A stretch of 64,000 bases of DNA. Origin: Aromatoleum evansii. GTDB lineage: Bacteria; Pseudomonadota; Gammaproteobacteria; Burkholderiales; Rhodocyclaceae. The notes below the pieces were generated by a model, which was given only the letters and a program-made list of their open reading frames with translations, ran no database searches and had not been told where the DNA came from. Where the stretch lies: assembly GCF_012910805.1 (NCBI RefSeq), contig NZ_WTVK01000026.1:1-64000 (forward strand). The letters run 5' to 3'. Position 1 is the stretch's first letter, and every line of letters starts with the position of its first letter. The position numbers and the translations under genes are program-made. Below, in pieces: positions 47,341 through 59,351 of the stretch.

Positions 47341-47366
47341 TTGTTACATCTTTTGTGACAATTTTT
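47341..47366 (+). terminator. Weak AT-rich dyad with T run after ampD
   Basis: TTGTTACA (47341-47348) and TGTGACAA (47354-47361) form an 8-bp dyad with one G-T wobble and a 5-nt loop, followed by a T run to 47366. It begins 16 nt after the ampD stop. It could terminate ampD weakly or serve as an operator. Confidence 0.4.
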
Positions 47367-47481
47367 CCGCAGCCTTCGAATGCCTGCCTGTGCAAGACTT
47401 CGCGTCCAGGAGGAGGGCGGAGGGACTTCCCAGGCCGTGTGCCTGGTTGACCAAGCCCAATCAAATCAATAAAGTAGGGTC

Positions 47482-47509
47482 GTTGCTGCGGTGCAGCAAC
47501 GTGGTTTTT
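47482..47509 (+). terminator. Intrinsic terminator in the ampD-transglycosylase gap
   Basis: GTTGCTGC (47482-47489), loop GGT, GCAGCAAC (47493-47500), then GTGGTTTTT. It is an 8-bp perfect stem with a T tract in the 404-bp gap 47325-47728. It either ends the ampD transcript about 160 nt late or closes a small RNA. The remaining gap (47510-47728) has no recognised element apart from the ribosome site of the transglycosylase gene. Confidence 0.65.
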
Positions 47510-47728
47510 CAATAATTGGACGCGGGGCGGTGCGCGATTTCCAGCGAAATCGGGTGCCCTGGGGCAGCGCCGGAGAGCGCATCCCATCCTCGCCGGGCGT
47601 GAGATCTGGTTGCGATCGCGCGCTCGAACAACCACTGAAGACGTGATCATCCGACTGACAGGCGAAGTCTGCCTGGGCGTGCTGTTGGCGCCGCGGTCGG
47701 GGAGCATGGTCGCAGCAGGGAGGTACCG

Positions 47729-48457
47729 ATGACTCACGCAACTTGTCCTGGCCGCAGGCCTCACGGCGCGGCCGCGTTCTTCGTGCATTTCGTCCACGGC
47801 AGTCTGATGCTCACCGCCTTCGCGCTCGTCGCGTTCGTCGGAGCGGCTTATCTGCAGAAGGATCCCGTCAGCTACGCTGACCTCGCCGCGGGGGCGTCGG
47901 AGTCCGTCGCAGCAGGCGACGCGGCACAGGCGCCGGTCGCGCATGCGCCCACCGAAACACCTCGGCCGAAGTCCGTCGCATCGGCAGGCGGCTTGTCCAT
48001 CGAGATGCGCGGCGTGCGCGATTTTGTCGCTCAGCGCTACAAAGTTTCGACGCGCACGCTCGAGCCGCTGCTTACGGCAGCCGAACTCAGTGGCCGCAAG
48101 CTCGGCATCGACCCCTTGCTGATCGTCGCGGTGATGGCGATCGAATCGAGCTTCAATCCCTTCGCCGAGAGCAACATGGGCGCGCAGGGCCTGATGCAGG
48201 TGATCCCGCGCTTCCATATGGACAAGATCGGCCGCAACGCCGGCGAGGACGCACTGTTCGACCCCACGCTCAACATCCGCGTCGGCACGATGGTGCTCGT
48301 CGAAGGCATGCAGCGCTTCGGCACCCTGCAAACCGCGCTGCAGTACTACGGCGGCGCGCTCCGCGATCCGAACGCGAGCTACGCGAACAAGGTGCTGGCG
48401 ATGAAGAAGCGCCTGGTCGCGGCAGCATCCCGCGCCAAGACCGAAACCGGCGTCTGA
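47729..48457 (+). CDS. Lytic transglycosylase (SLT domain)
   Basis: A 242-residue envelope protein. An N-terminal membrane anchor (about 18-42) is followed by an Ala/Pro-rich linker and an SLT domain from about 110. The catalytic glutamate is E139 in VMAIESSFNPFAESN, with GAQGLMQVIPRF and LQYYGGALRDPNASYANKVL as the other family motifs. GGGAGG precedes the ATG at 47729. It cleaves peptidoglycan glycan strands to anhydromuropeptides, the substrates of the neighbouring AmpD, so the pair fits cell-wall recycling. Confidence 0.9.
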   Translation: MTHATCPGRRPHGAAAFFVHFVHGSLMLTAFALVAFVGAAYLQKDPVSYADLAAGASESVAAGDAAQAPVAHAPTETPRPKSVASAGGLSIEMRGVRDFVAQRYKVSTRTLEPLLTAAELSGRKLGIDPLLIVAVMAIESSFNPFAESNMGAQGLMQVIPRFHMDKIGRNAGEDALFDPTLNIRVGTMVLVEGMQRFGTLQTALQYYGGALRDPNASYANKVLAMKKRLVAAASRAKTETGV

Positions 48458-48499
48458 TCCGCGGCGGAGGGGAGCGTCTCCCCGTCGCGCCGATCTTCC

Positions 48500-49660
48500 T
48501 CAGGCCAGCATGCGCGCGATGCGTTCGGCCGCTTCCAGCAGGCGCTCACTGCGGTTCGTGTAGGCGATGCGCAGGTGGCGGCGCGGCTGGTTGTCGCCGA
48601 AGTCCAGCCCCGGCGTCGCCGCCACTCCGGCTTCCTCGATCAGGCGCTGCGCGAGCGCTTCGCTGTCGTCGGCGAGGCGTGACACGTCCGCGTAGATGTA
48701 GAAGGCCCCCTGCGGCTCCGCCGCAACCACGAACCCCAGTTCGCGCAGGGCTGGCAGCAGCGTGTCACGGCGCTGCGCGAACTCGTGCCGGCGCGCCTCC
48801 AGGATTTCTATCGTCGCGGGCGCGAAGGCGGCCAGCGCGGCGTGCTGCGCTGGCGTCGAGGGCGAGATGAAAAAGTGCTGTGCAAGCTTCTCGATCTCGC
48901 GCACGTAGGCCTGCGGAGCGACCAGCCAGCCCAGGCGCCACCCGGTCATGCCGAAATACTTGGAGAAGCTGTTCACGACGAACACGTCGTCCATGCTCTT
49001 CAGCACGGTGCTCGCGTCGACGCCGTAGGTCAGGCCCTGGTAGATCTCATCGACGATCAGCGTGCCCCCGCGCGCGAGCACCGCCGTCCGCAATGCGGCC
49101 AGTTCGGCCTGCTCGAGCAGGGTGCCGGTGGGGTTGGACGGGCTGGCGACGATCAGCCCGCGCGTGCGTGCCGTCCACGCGCCGGCCACCTGGTCGGGTG
49201 TCGGCTGGTAGCGCGTCTCCGCGCCCACCGGCAGCGCGCGCGGCACGCCCTCGAAACTGCGCACGAGGTGGCGGTTCGACGGGTAGCCGGGGTCGGGCAG
49301 CAGCCACTCGTCGCCCGGGTCGGTCGTGGCGGCCAGCGCCAGCATCAGCGCGCCGGAGGCCCCCGGCGTCACGATGATGCGCTCAGGTGCGACGTCCGCG
49401 CCGAAGCGCTCCTGGTAGAAGCGTGCGATCGCCTCGCGCAGCGGCGGCAGGCCGAGGGCCGCGGTGTAATGCACGTCGCCGCCGGCGAGGAAGCGCGTCG
49501 CCGCATCGATCATCGGCTGCGGCGTCGCGAAGTCCGGCTCGCCGACTTCCATGTGGATGATGTCGCGCCCCTGCGCTTCGAGCTCGCGTGCGCGTCGTAG
49601 CAGCTCCATCACGTGGAACGGCTGGATGTCGACGGTGCGGCGGGCGAGATGCGGGCTCAT
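48500..49660 (-). CDS. PLP-dependent class I/II aminotransferase
   Basis: A 386-residue fold-type I aminotransferase. IIHMEVGEPDFATPQPMIDA opens the core, VASPSNPTGTLL and VDEIYQGLTY hold the PLP-contacting Asn and Asp, and K234 in SFSKYFGMTGWRLGW is the Schiff-base lysine. HLRIAYTNRSERL has the substrate-carboxylate Arg. The closest annotated types are aspartate/alanine aminotransferase-like. The substrate cannot be decided here. It is leftward and alone, with the pckG terminator upstream. Confidence 0.88.
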   Translation of the reverse strand: MSPHLARRTVDIQPFHVMELLRRARELEAQGRDIIHMEVGEPDFATPQPMIDAATRFLAGGDVHYTAALGLPPLREAIARFYQERFGADVAPERIIVTPGASGALMLALAATTDPGDEWLLPDPGYPSNRHLVRSFEGVPRALPVGAETRYQPTPDQVAGAWTARTRGLIVASPSNPTGTLLEQAELAALRTAVLARGGTLIVDEIYQGLTYGVDASTVLKSMDDVFVVNSFSKYFGMTGWRLGWLVAPQAYVREIEKLAQHFFISPSTPAQHAALAAFAPATIEILEARRHEFAQRRDTLLPALRELGFVVAAEPQGAFYIYADVSRLADDSEALAQRLIEEAGVAATPGLDFGDNQPRRHLRIAYTNRSERLLEAAERIARMLA

Positions 49661-49710
49661 GCGGAATCCTCGGGTGCGATCGGTGTGAAATTGTAGGGGA
49701 CGGAAAAAAC

Positions 49711-49735
49711 AAAAGCGCCGACACTCGGCGCTTTT
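49711..49735 (-). terminator. Intrinsic terminator of pckG
   Basis: AAAAGCGCCGA-CAC-TCGGCGCTTTT is an 11-bp perfect stem with a 3-nt loop. On the minus strand it is followed by GTTTTTTCC. It lies 34 bp beyond the pckG stop and 51 bp upstream of the aminotransferase start, insulating the two leftward genes. The symmetric stem would also work partly on the plus strand. Confidence 0.88.
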
Positions 49736-49768
49736 GCTCGTTCAGCCGGCCTGGGCCGGCCGGAGAAC

Positions 49769-54226
<4,458 letters not shown>

Positions 54227-54244
54227 CGCACCTGGCCGTGAAAA

Positions 54245-54290
54245 CGCGGGTGCGGGCCTTCCCCGGCCGGCACCCGCGTGGCAAGATTTT
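54245..54290 (+). terminator. Terminator-like hairpin after maeB
   Basis: CGCGGGTGCGGGCC (54245-54258) pairs with GGCCGGCACCCGCG (54265-54278) with one mismatch and a 6-nt loop, followed by GGCAAGATTTT. It is a strong GC stem but a weak, delayed T tract. It lies 19 bp after the maeB stop. Confidence 0.55.
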
Positions 54291-54322
54291 CCCGGTAGTG
54301 TCCGCAAGCGACCGGAGGCTCG

Positions 54323-55453
54323 ATGGCTGAAGGCAAGGCTGCGCTGGTACTGACGGGAGGCGGCGCGCGCGCCGCCTACCAGGTAGGGGTGCTGTCGGCG
54401 ATCCGCGAGATCCGCGGGCGGCAGGCGGGCAATCCGTTTCCAATCCTGTGCGGCACCTCGGCGGGCGGCATCAACGCCGTCGCGCTGGCGGTCTTTTCCA
54501 GCGATTTCACCCGCGGCGTGCGCATGCTCGCGCGCATCTGGCGCCAGTTCCACGTCGACCAGGTGTATCGTGCGGACGCCGCGGCACTGCTTGCGAACGG
54601 CCTGCGCTGGGCGTCGGCGCTGACGCTGGGCTGGGCGATACACCAGACGCCGCGCTCCCTGCTCGACAATTCCCCGCTGCGTCGTCTGCTCACCGAAGTG
54701 CTGGACTTCTCGGCCATCGGCCGCAGCATCGAGCAGGGTCACCTGCACGCGGTGAGCGTGGCGGCATCGGGCTATTCCTCGGGCGAGAGCCTCACCTTCT
54801 TCGAGGCCGTGCCCGAGGTGCAGGCGTGGCGGCGCATGCAGCGGCTTGGCATGCGGGCGTCGATCGGCGTCGATCATCTGCTGGCGACGAGCGCGATTCC
54901 ATTCGTGTTTCCGCCGGTGCGCATCAACCGCGAATGGTTCGGCGACGGCTCCATGCGCCAGCTCGCGCCGGTCAGTCCCGCGATCCATCTAGGGGCCGAC
55001 CGCATCCTCGTGATCGGCTCAGGGCGGCTGGCGGAGGAGGGGCGCCAGCGCTCCGAAGGCTACCCTTCGCTCGCGCAGATCGCCGGCCATGCCCTGTCGA
55101 GCATCTTCCTCGACAGCCTGTCCGTGGACCTCGAGCGGCTCCAGCGCATCAACATCACGGCCGGGGCGATGAGTCCGGAACAGCGCGCCGCAGCCGGCGT
55201 CAACCTGCGGCCGATCGAAACCCTCGTGATTTCACCGTCGCAGCGGCTCGATGCGATCGCCGGGCGCCACCGCGAAAGCCTGCCGCTCGCGCTGCGCACG
55301 GTGCTGCGCGGCATCGGCGCGATGCGCCGCGACGGATCGACGCTGCTGTCCTACCTGCTGTTCGAACCGCCCTTCACGCAGGCGCTCATCGAGCTCGGTT
55401 ACAAGGACACGATGGACCGGCGCAGCGAAGTGGCGGCTTTCCTCCGTGTGTAA
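54323..55453 (+). CDS. Patatin-like phospholipase
   Basis: A 376-residue serine lipase of the RssA/patatin type. The oxyanion loop is LTGGGARAAYQVGVL (11-25), the nucleophile S46 is in GTSAGGINAV, and the catalytic Asp208 is in WFGDGSMRQLAP. FATSAIPFVFPPV-like sequence (LLATSAIPFVFPPVRI) precedes the Asp. The C-terminal 100 residues are less conserved. No signal peptide is present. It probably hydrolyses membrane phospholipids. It lies 96 bp after maeB behind a terminator-like hairpin. Confidence 0.88.
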   Translation: MAEGKAALVLTGGGARAAYQVGVLSAIREIRGRQAGNPFPILCGTSAGGINAVALAVFSSDFTRGVRMLARIWRQFHVDQVYRADAAALLANGLRWASALTLGWAIHQTPRSLLDNSPLRRLLTEVLDFSAIGRSIEQGHLHAVSVAASGYSSGESLTFFEAVPEVQAWRRMQRLGMRASIGVDHLLATSAIPFVFPPVRINREWFGDGSMRQLAPVSPAIHLGADRILVIGSGRLAEEGRQRSEGYPSLAQIAGHALSSIFLDSLSVDLERLQRINITAGAMSPEQRAAAGVNLRPIETLVISPSQRLDAIAGRHRESLPLALRTVLRGIGAMRRDGSTLLSYLLFEPPFTQALIELGYKDTMDRRSEVAAFLRV

Positions 55454-55549
55454 CGTTCGCCATGTACGGCGCAGGGTCATCTAAACTGTTAGTTTGGACG
55501 GACGTGTGACGCGATGTAAGAAATTTTTCGCGGAATACTTCAAAAAGAC

Positions 55550-55577
55550 TTGATATCTGCTTAATTTGCATAAGAAT
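55550..55577 (+). promoter_or_regulatory. Candidate promoter of the PbpG-type gene
   Basis: TTGATA (55550-55555) and AAGAAT (55572-55577) are 16 nt apart in an AT-rich stretch, 55 bp before the ATG at 55632. The -10 match is only moderate. Confidence 0.35.
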
Positions 55578-55631
55578 AGTAATGAGACGGATGTTGTTCC
55601 CTTCCGTGTTACTTTTGTTTCAGGCCACAAC

Positions 55632-56714
55632 ATGAAATTCCGTAATCTGGCGATCGCGATGGTCAGTCTCGCGATGATGCAGGCGGGCTGGACTCTCCCC
55701 GCTTCCGCCGCCACGCGGGCGGCCGGGTCCGATTCGACTGGAACCGTGACGAAGTCCGTCAAGAAGTCCGCGAAGCGCTCGGTCAGCGCGCCGGCCAAGA
55801 AGACGGTGAAGAAGCGCGTGAGCCGCAAGGCGGTCGCGCGTCAGGAAGCACGCCGCGTCAAGGTGTCGTTGCGTCGTGATGCCGTGATCCCCGAAGCGGC
55901 GATCGACAGTGCGCCGCTGCAGCTTGATGCCGCCGGCCTGCCGCATCTGCGCTCCTCGGCCTTCCTCGTCATGAACCAGAACACCGGCCATGTGATCCTC
56001 GAGAGGAAGAGTGATTCCGTGCTGCCGATCGCGTCGATCACGAAGCTGATGACGGCGATGGTCGTGCTCGATGCCGGCCAGAGCCTGTCGGAGGAGATCA
56101 CGATTTCCGAAGGCGACATCGACACGCTCAAGGGCACGGGCTCGCGCCTCGCGCTGGGCACCCGCCTGACGCGCGAGGAGATGCTGCATCTCGCGCTGAT
56201 GTCGTCGGAGAACCGCGCTGCGTCGGCACTCGCGCGCCACTATCCCGGGGGCGAGGCGGCCTTCATCGCGGCGATGAACGTCAAGGCGCGCATGATCGGC
56301 CTGACCGAAACGCATTTCGCCGATCCGACCGGCCTTACCCCGGAAAACGTGTCGAGCCCGCACGACCTCGCGCGCATGGTGTCGGCGGCGTCGACGTATC
56401 CGCTGATCCGCGAGTTCTCGACGACTTCCGAGCGTTACGTGCAGATCGGTTCGCGCATGCACCGCTTCGGCAACACCAATTCGCTCGTGCGCAACCCCGA
56501 TTGGGAAATCGGCGTCCAGAAGACGGGCTACATTCGCGAGGCGGGCCGCTGCCTCGTGATGCAGGCTTGGCTGTTGAAGCAGCCGGTGATCATCGTGCTG
56601 ATGGACTCCGACGGCCGCTACTCGCGCACCGCGGACGCGGTGCGCATCAAGAAATGGCTCGAGGCCGCCGGCCCGCAGCGCGTGGCGACGGCGGCCGGCA
56701 AGGAAAACATCTGA
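55632..56714 (+). CDS. pbpG: D-alanyl-D-alanine endopeptidase (PbpG/PBP7 type)
   Basis: A 360-residue periplasmic serine peptidase. A signal peptide ends near residue 27 (PASAATRA), followed by a Lys/Arg/Ser-rich linker (about 35-80) that may bind the cell wall or nucleic acid surfaces. The peptidase domain has the triad S135-x-x-K138 in ASITKLM, S192-E-N194 in SSENRAA, and K297-T-G in VQKTGYIREAG. PBP7 cleaves D-Ala-mDAP cross-links in E. coli. The ATG at 55632 starts the signal peptide; an upstream TTG extension is unlikely. Confidence 0.9.
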   Translation: MKFRNLAIAMVSLAMMQAGWTLPASAATRAAGSDSTGTVTKSVKKSAKRSVSAPAKKTVKKRVSRKAVARQEARRVKVSLRRDAVIPEAAIDSAPLQLDAAGLPHLRSSAFLVMNQNTGHVILERKSDSVLPIASITKLMTAMVVLDAGQSLSEEITISEGDIDTLKGTGSRLALGTRLTREEMLHLALMSSENRAASALARHYPGGEAAFIAAMNVKARMIGLTETHFADPTGLTPENVSSPHDLARMVSAASTYPLIREFSTTSERYVQIGSRMHRFGNTNSLVRNPDWEIGVQKTGYIREAGRCLVMQAWLLKQPVIIVLMDSDGRYSRTADAVRIKKWLEAAGPQRVATAAGKENI

Positions 56715-56756
56715 GCTTGCGTGAACGCGCCTCCCCCGGCAGTGCCGGGGCGGCGC

Positions 56757-57542
56757 TCAGCGCGCGGGGCGTTTGACGTAGCCCAGCGCACGGGAAATCT
56801 CGTCCGCGGCCTCGCGCACGAGCGGGGCGCGGTCGGGGCTGAAGCGCTCCGAGGGGGTGGACACCGACAGGCCGGCGATCAGTTCGCCACTGTCGTCGCG
56901 CACGCCCGCTGCGATGCAGCGCACCCCGATCTCCACTTCTTCCAGGTCGAAGGCCACGCCGTGGCGCCGGACCTTGTCGAGCTCCTTCTCGAGCATGCCG
57001 ATCTCGGTGATCGAGGCCGGCGTCGAGCCGGGCAGGCCGGTGCGCCGAGCATACTCGCGCACGCGCTCGGAGCCGTCCTCGACGAGGAAGAGCTTGCCGG
57101 TGGCGGTGGTGTGCAGCGGGGCACGTGCGCCGACGATGTGCACGACGCGCACGGCGGAGCGGCCGCTGGAGGTCCGCTCGACGTAGACGATCTCGTCGCC
57201 GGCGCGGATGCCGAGGTTCACGCTCTCACCCGTGGCCGCATGCAGCTTGAGCATCGCCGGCATTGCCGTTTCGCGCAGGGAAATGCGCGACTTGACCAGG
57301 CTGCCGAGTTCAAGCAGCCGGATCCCCAGGCGATAGGTGCCTCCTTCTCCGCGCTCCACGAAACCGCTCTGCGCCATCGCGCTCAGGATGCGGTGCGCGG
57401 TCGACGGGTGCAAGCCCGTTTCCTGGGCGATCTGCTTGAGCGCGGCGGGGTCCGGGTGTTGTGCCAGCACGTCGAGCAGCTTCATCATGCGCTCGACGAC
57501 CTGGATCGGATTCTTGGTTTCGGTGGGGGTGTTGGTGCTCAC
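56757..57542 (-). CDS. IclR family transcriptional regulator
   Basis: A 261-residue regulator. The N-terminal winged helix (about 12-72) reads VVERMMKLLDVLAQHPDPAA then ETGLHPSTAHRILSAMAQSG. The IclR effector domain (about 85-255) has GESVNLGIRAGDEIVYVER, PLHTTATGKLFL and IAAGVRDDSGELIAGLSVSTP. The start is a GTG at 57542. It is divergent from the pseudouridine synthase gene and convergent with pbpG; neither is an obvious target. The effector is unknown. Confidence 0.93.
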   Translation of the reverse strand: MSTNTPTETKNPIQVVERMMKLLDVLAQHPDPAALKQIAQETGLHPSTAHRILSAMAQSGFVERGEGGTYRLGIRLLELGSLVKSRISLRETAMPAMLKLHAATGESVNLGIRAGDEIVYVERTSSGRSAVRVVHIVGARAPLHTTATGKLFLVEDGSERVREYARRTGLPGSTPASITEIGMLEKELDKVRRHGVAFDLEEVEIGVRCIAAGVRDDSGELIAGLSVSTPSERFSPDRAPLVREAADEISRALGYVKRPAR

Positions 57543-57667
57543 GCGATCGCTAAGGGATGTGCAGTTGCGCGCATTCTAGCCGGCCGGGTTGATTTCGCCT
57601 AGTGAAATGCCGCGGCGCTTCCTGCAATGCCGCCGTTGCGTCGCTGGAAGCTGCAGCGGCCAGCCGA

Positions 57668-57673
57668 TATACT
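57668..57673 (+). promoter_or_regulatory. Candidate -10 of the pseudouridine synthase gene
   Basis: TATACT is preceded 17 nt upstream by a weak -35 (TGGAAG at 57645). It would start transcription near 57681, just before the hairpin at 57685-57711. Confidence 0.35.
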
Positions 57674-57684
57674 TCGAAAATTGC

Positions 57685-57711
57685 GCCCGGCGATGCCGGG
57701 CATTGTTTTTT
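57685..57711 (+). terminator. Intrinsic terminator-like hairpin in the leader
   Basis: GCCCGGC (57685-57691), loop GAT, GCCGGGC (57695-57701), then ATTGTTTTTT. The polarity is rightward. No rightward gene ends nearby: the flanking IclR gene reads left and pbpG ends about 970 bp upstream. It precedes the pseudouridine synthase ATG by 52 nt, so it may attenuate that gene. Confidence 0.7.
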
Positions 57712-57763
57712 CAAGGCTTCGTCCGCACGATGCGCGGGTGTGCCTGTGACCCGGATTGTCACC

Positions 57764-58969
57764 ATGAAGCGCTCGAAGGATGCCGGTACGCCCGGCGACG
57801 CCCCCGAACAGGAAGACGCAACTGCCGCGCCGCGCCGCACGCTTGGCGTGAAGAAGCAGGACGAAGCCCCGACTGCCGAGACGCAGCGCCGCGTTGGCGT
57901 GCGTGCGCGCTTCCAGCCCGGCTATGCGAAGGCAATCGCGAAGTCGAAACCGGCGGCCGGCGACGAGAAGGCGCAGGTTCGCAAGGCCGGACGCACGCAG
58001 GAAGGCGGGCGCGACGCGGGCGAGGCGCCGGGGCGCAAGCCGCGTCCGCAGGCAGGCGCCGGGGCGGCTGCCGCGCCCCGTCCGCGCAGGGACGGCGGCA
58101 AGGCGCCAGCGAAGCCGGGGAGCGAACGCACCGAGCGCAGGCAGGCCGCCTCGGGCGCGCCTGCGCCGCGTGCCCGGCGCGGAGAGCGCCCCATTGAGGC
58201 GCGGCCGGCGCCCCGTGCGACTGCCTCGCCGGCGGCTGCGGCCGAAGGCGTGCGCCTGTCGAAAGTCATGGCCGAACGCGGCCTGTGCTCGCGCCGCGAG
58301 GCCGATGAGTTCATCGAACGTGGCTGGGTGCTGGTGGATGGCCAGTGCGTGTCCGAACTCGGCACCCGCATCGACCCGAATGCGGAGATCACGCTCGCAC
58401 CGCAGGCGAGCCGACGCCAGTCCCAGCGTGCCACGATCCTGCTGCACAAGCCGGTCGGCTACGTGTCGGGCCAGCCCGAACCCGGCTACGAGCCGGCCGT
58501 TTCGCTGATCGGTGCGGCCAACCAGTTCGACCGCGACACCGCGCAGCCCTTCGATTTTGCGCATCTCAAGGGCCTGGCGCCGGCCGGACGCCTCGACATC
58601 GACTCGACCGGCCTGCTCGTGCTGACGCAGGACGGCCGCATCGCGCGCCAGTTGATCGGCGATGATTCCGAGGTGGACAAGGAATACCTCGTCCGCGTCG
58701 AGGGTGAGCTCGACGATCGCGGGCTCGCGCTGCTGAACCACGGCCTCGAGCTTGACGGCCGCAAGCTGCGGCGCGCCAAGGTCGAGTGGATCAACGAGGA
58801 TCAACTGCGCTTCGTTCTGCGCGAGGGCCGCAAGCGTCAGATCCGGCGCATGTGCGAGCTGGTCGGCCTGAAGGTGGTGGGCCTCAAGCGCATACGGATC
58901 GGGCGGGTCCGGCTAGGCGACCTTCCGCTCGGGCAATGGCGCTTTCTCCACGAAGACGAGCGGTTTTGA
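57764..58969 (+). CDS. RluF/RluB-family 23S rRNA pseudouridine synthase
   Basis: A 401-residue enzyme with a basic, disordered N-terminal extension (about 1-160, rich in Ala, Arg, Pro, Lys), an S4 RNA-binding domain (about 162-215, [20 protein letters not shown]) and the RsuA-type catalytic domain. D278 in [19 protein letters not shown] is the catalytic Asp. The end, [19 protein letters not shown], is closest to RluF. It isomerises uridine in 23S rRNA; whether the RluB or RluF site is targeted is not certain. The ATG at 57764 is preferred over upstream non-ATG starts. The 3' end overlaps a convergent small gene by 57 bp. Confidence 0.85.
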   Translation: MKRSKDAGTPGDAPEQEDATAAPRRTLGVKKQDEAPTAETQRRVGVRARFQPGYAKAIAKSKPAAGDEKAQVRKAGRTQEGGRDAGEAPGRKPRPQAGAGAAAAPRPRRDGGKAPAKPGSERTERRQAASGAPAPRARRGERPIEARPAPRATASPAAAAEGVRLSKVMAERGLCSRREADEFIERGWVLVDGQCVSELGTRIDPNAEITLAPQASRRQSQRATILLHKPVGYVSGQPEPGYEPAVSLIGAANQFDRDTAQPFDFAHLKGLAPAGRLDIDSTGLLVLTQDGRIARQLIGDDSEVDKEYLVRVEGELDDRGLALLNHGLELDGRKLRRAKVEWINEDQLRFVLREGRKRQIRRMCELVGLKVVGLKRIRIGRVRLGDLPLGQWRFLHEDERF

Positions 58970-59218
58970 CATCTTCGCCCGTGCCTTCAGGGGCGTGGGC
59001 CTGGTCGCCGCGGCGCCGCGACGGCGCCGCGCTGCGCGCTTGACCGGCAGGCTGGCGGGATCGCTGACCCCGGACTGTTCCGTGAACCAGCCTTTCAGCG
59101 GGCAGTCGAAACCGTCCGGGCAACCATGCTCGTGGGCGCACTCCTTCTGCGTTTCATCCAGCAGCACCATTTCCCGGACGGCTTCGCAGCGGCCGATGGG
59201 AGAGTCGAGGAAGGTCAT
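58913..59218 (-). CDS. Small cysteine-containing hypothetical protein
   Basis: A 101-residue protein. The N-terminal half carries [20 protein letters not shown] followed by [14 protein letters not shown], with four Cys and two His that could bind metal. The C-terminal half is basic ([12 protein letters not shown]). AAGGAG lies 6 nt before the ATG at 59218, which fixes the start. It overlaps the 3' end of the pseudouridine synthase gene on the opposite strand. An Anr/FNR-like box lies about 100 bp upstream, suggesting anaerobic induction. No family is recognised. Confidence 0.65.
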   Translation of the reverse strand: MTFLDSPIGRCEAVREMVLLDETQKECAHEHGCPDGFDCPLKGWFTEQSGVSDPASLPVKRAARRRRGAAATRPTPLKARAKMSKPLVFVEKAPLPERKVA

Positions 59219-59314
59219 GACGAACTCCTTCAAGCGGTTATGCAGAAAAAGGGAATTTTTGTAATTCCAATCTAGTCAGCATCGGCTCGGGGTGCCCGCT
59301 CGAATCGCGTGGAA

Positions 59315-59328
59315 TTGATCTGGCTCAA
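59315..59328 (-). promoter_or_regulatory. Anr/FNR-like box
   Basis: TTGAT-CTGG-CTCAA matches the consensus TTGAT-N4-ATCAA in nine of ten positions. It is centred 103 bp upstream of the small cysteine-protein start. A TAGATT on the minus strand (about 59269-59274) would put the box near -60, a position used by class I FNR promoters. The only other neighbour is the 3' end of the permease gene. Confidence 0.55.
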
Positions 59329-59351
59329 TAAATCCCGCGATGCACAAATGG

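Noticed and set aside
47415-47475. An 11-codon leader peptide (GTG start) before the terminator at 47482
   Set aside because: The frame is too short to distinguish from chance, and no run of regulatory codons is present; kept only as part of the gap finding.
56727-56756. CCCCGGCA/TGCCGGGG dyad between pbpG and the IclR gene as a terminator
   Set aside because: A good stem but no T tract on either strand, so termination cannot be supported from sequence.
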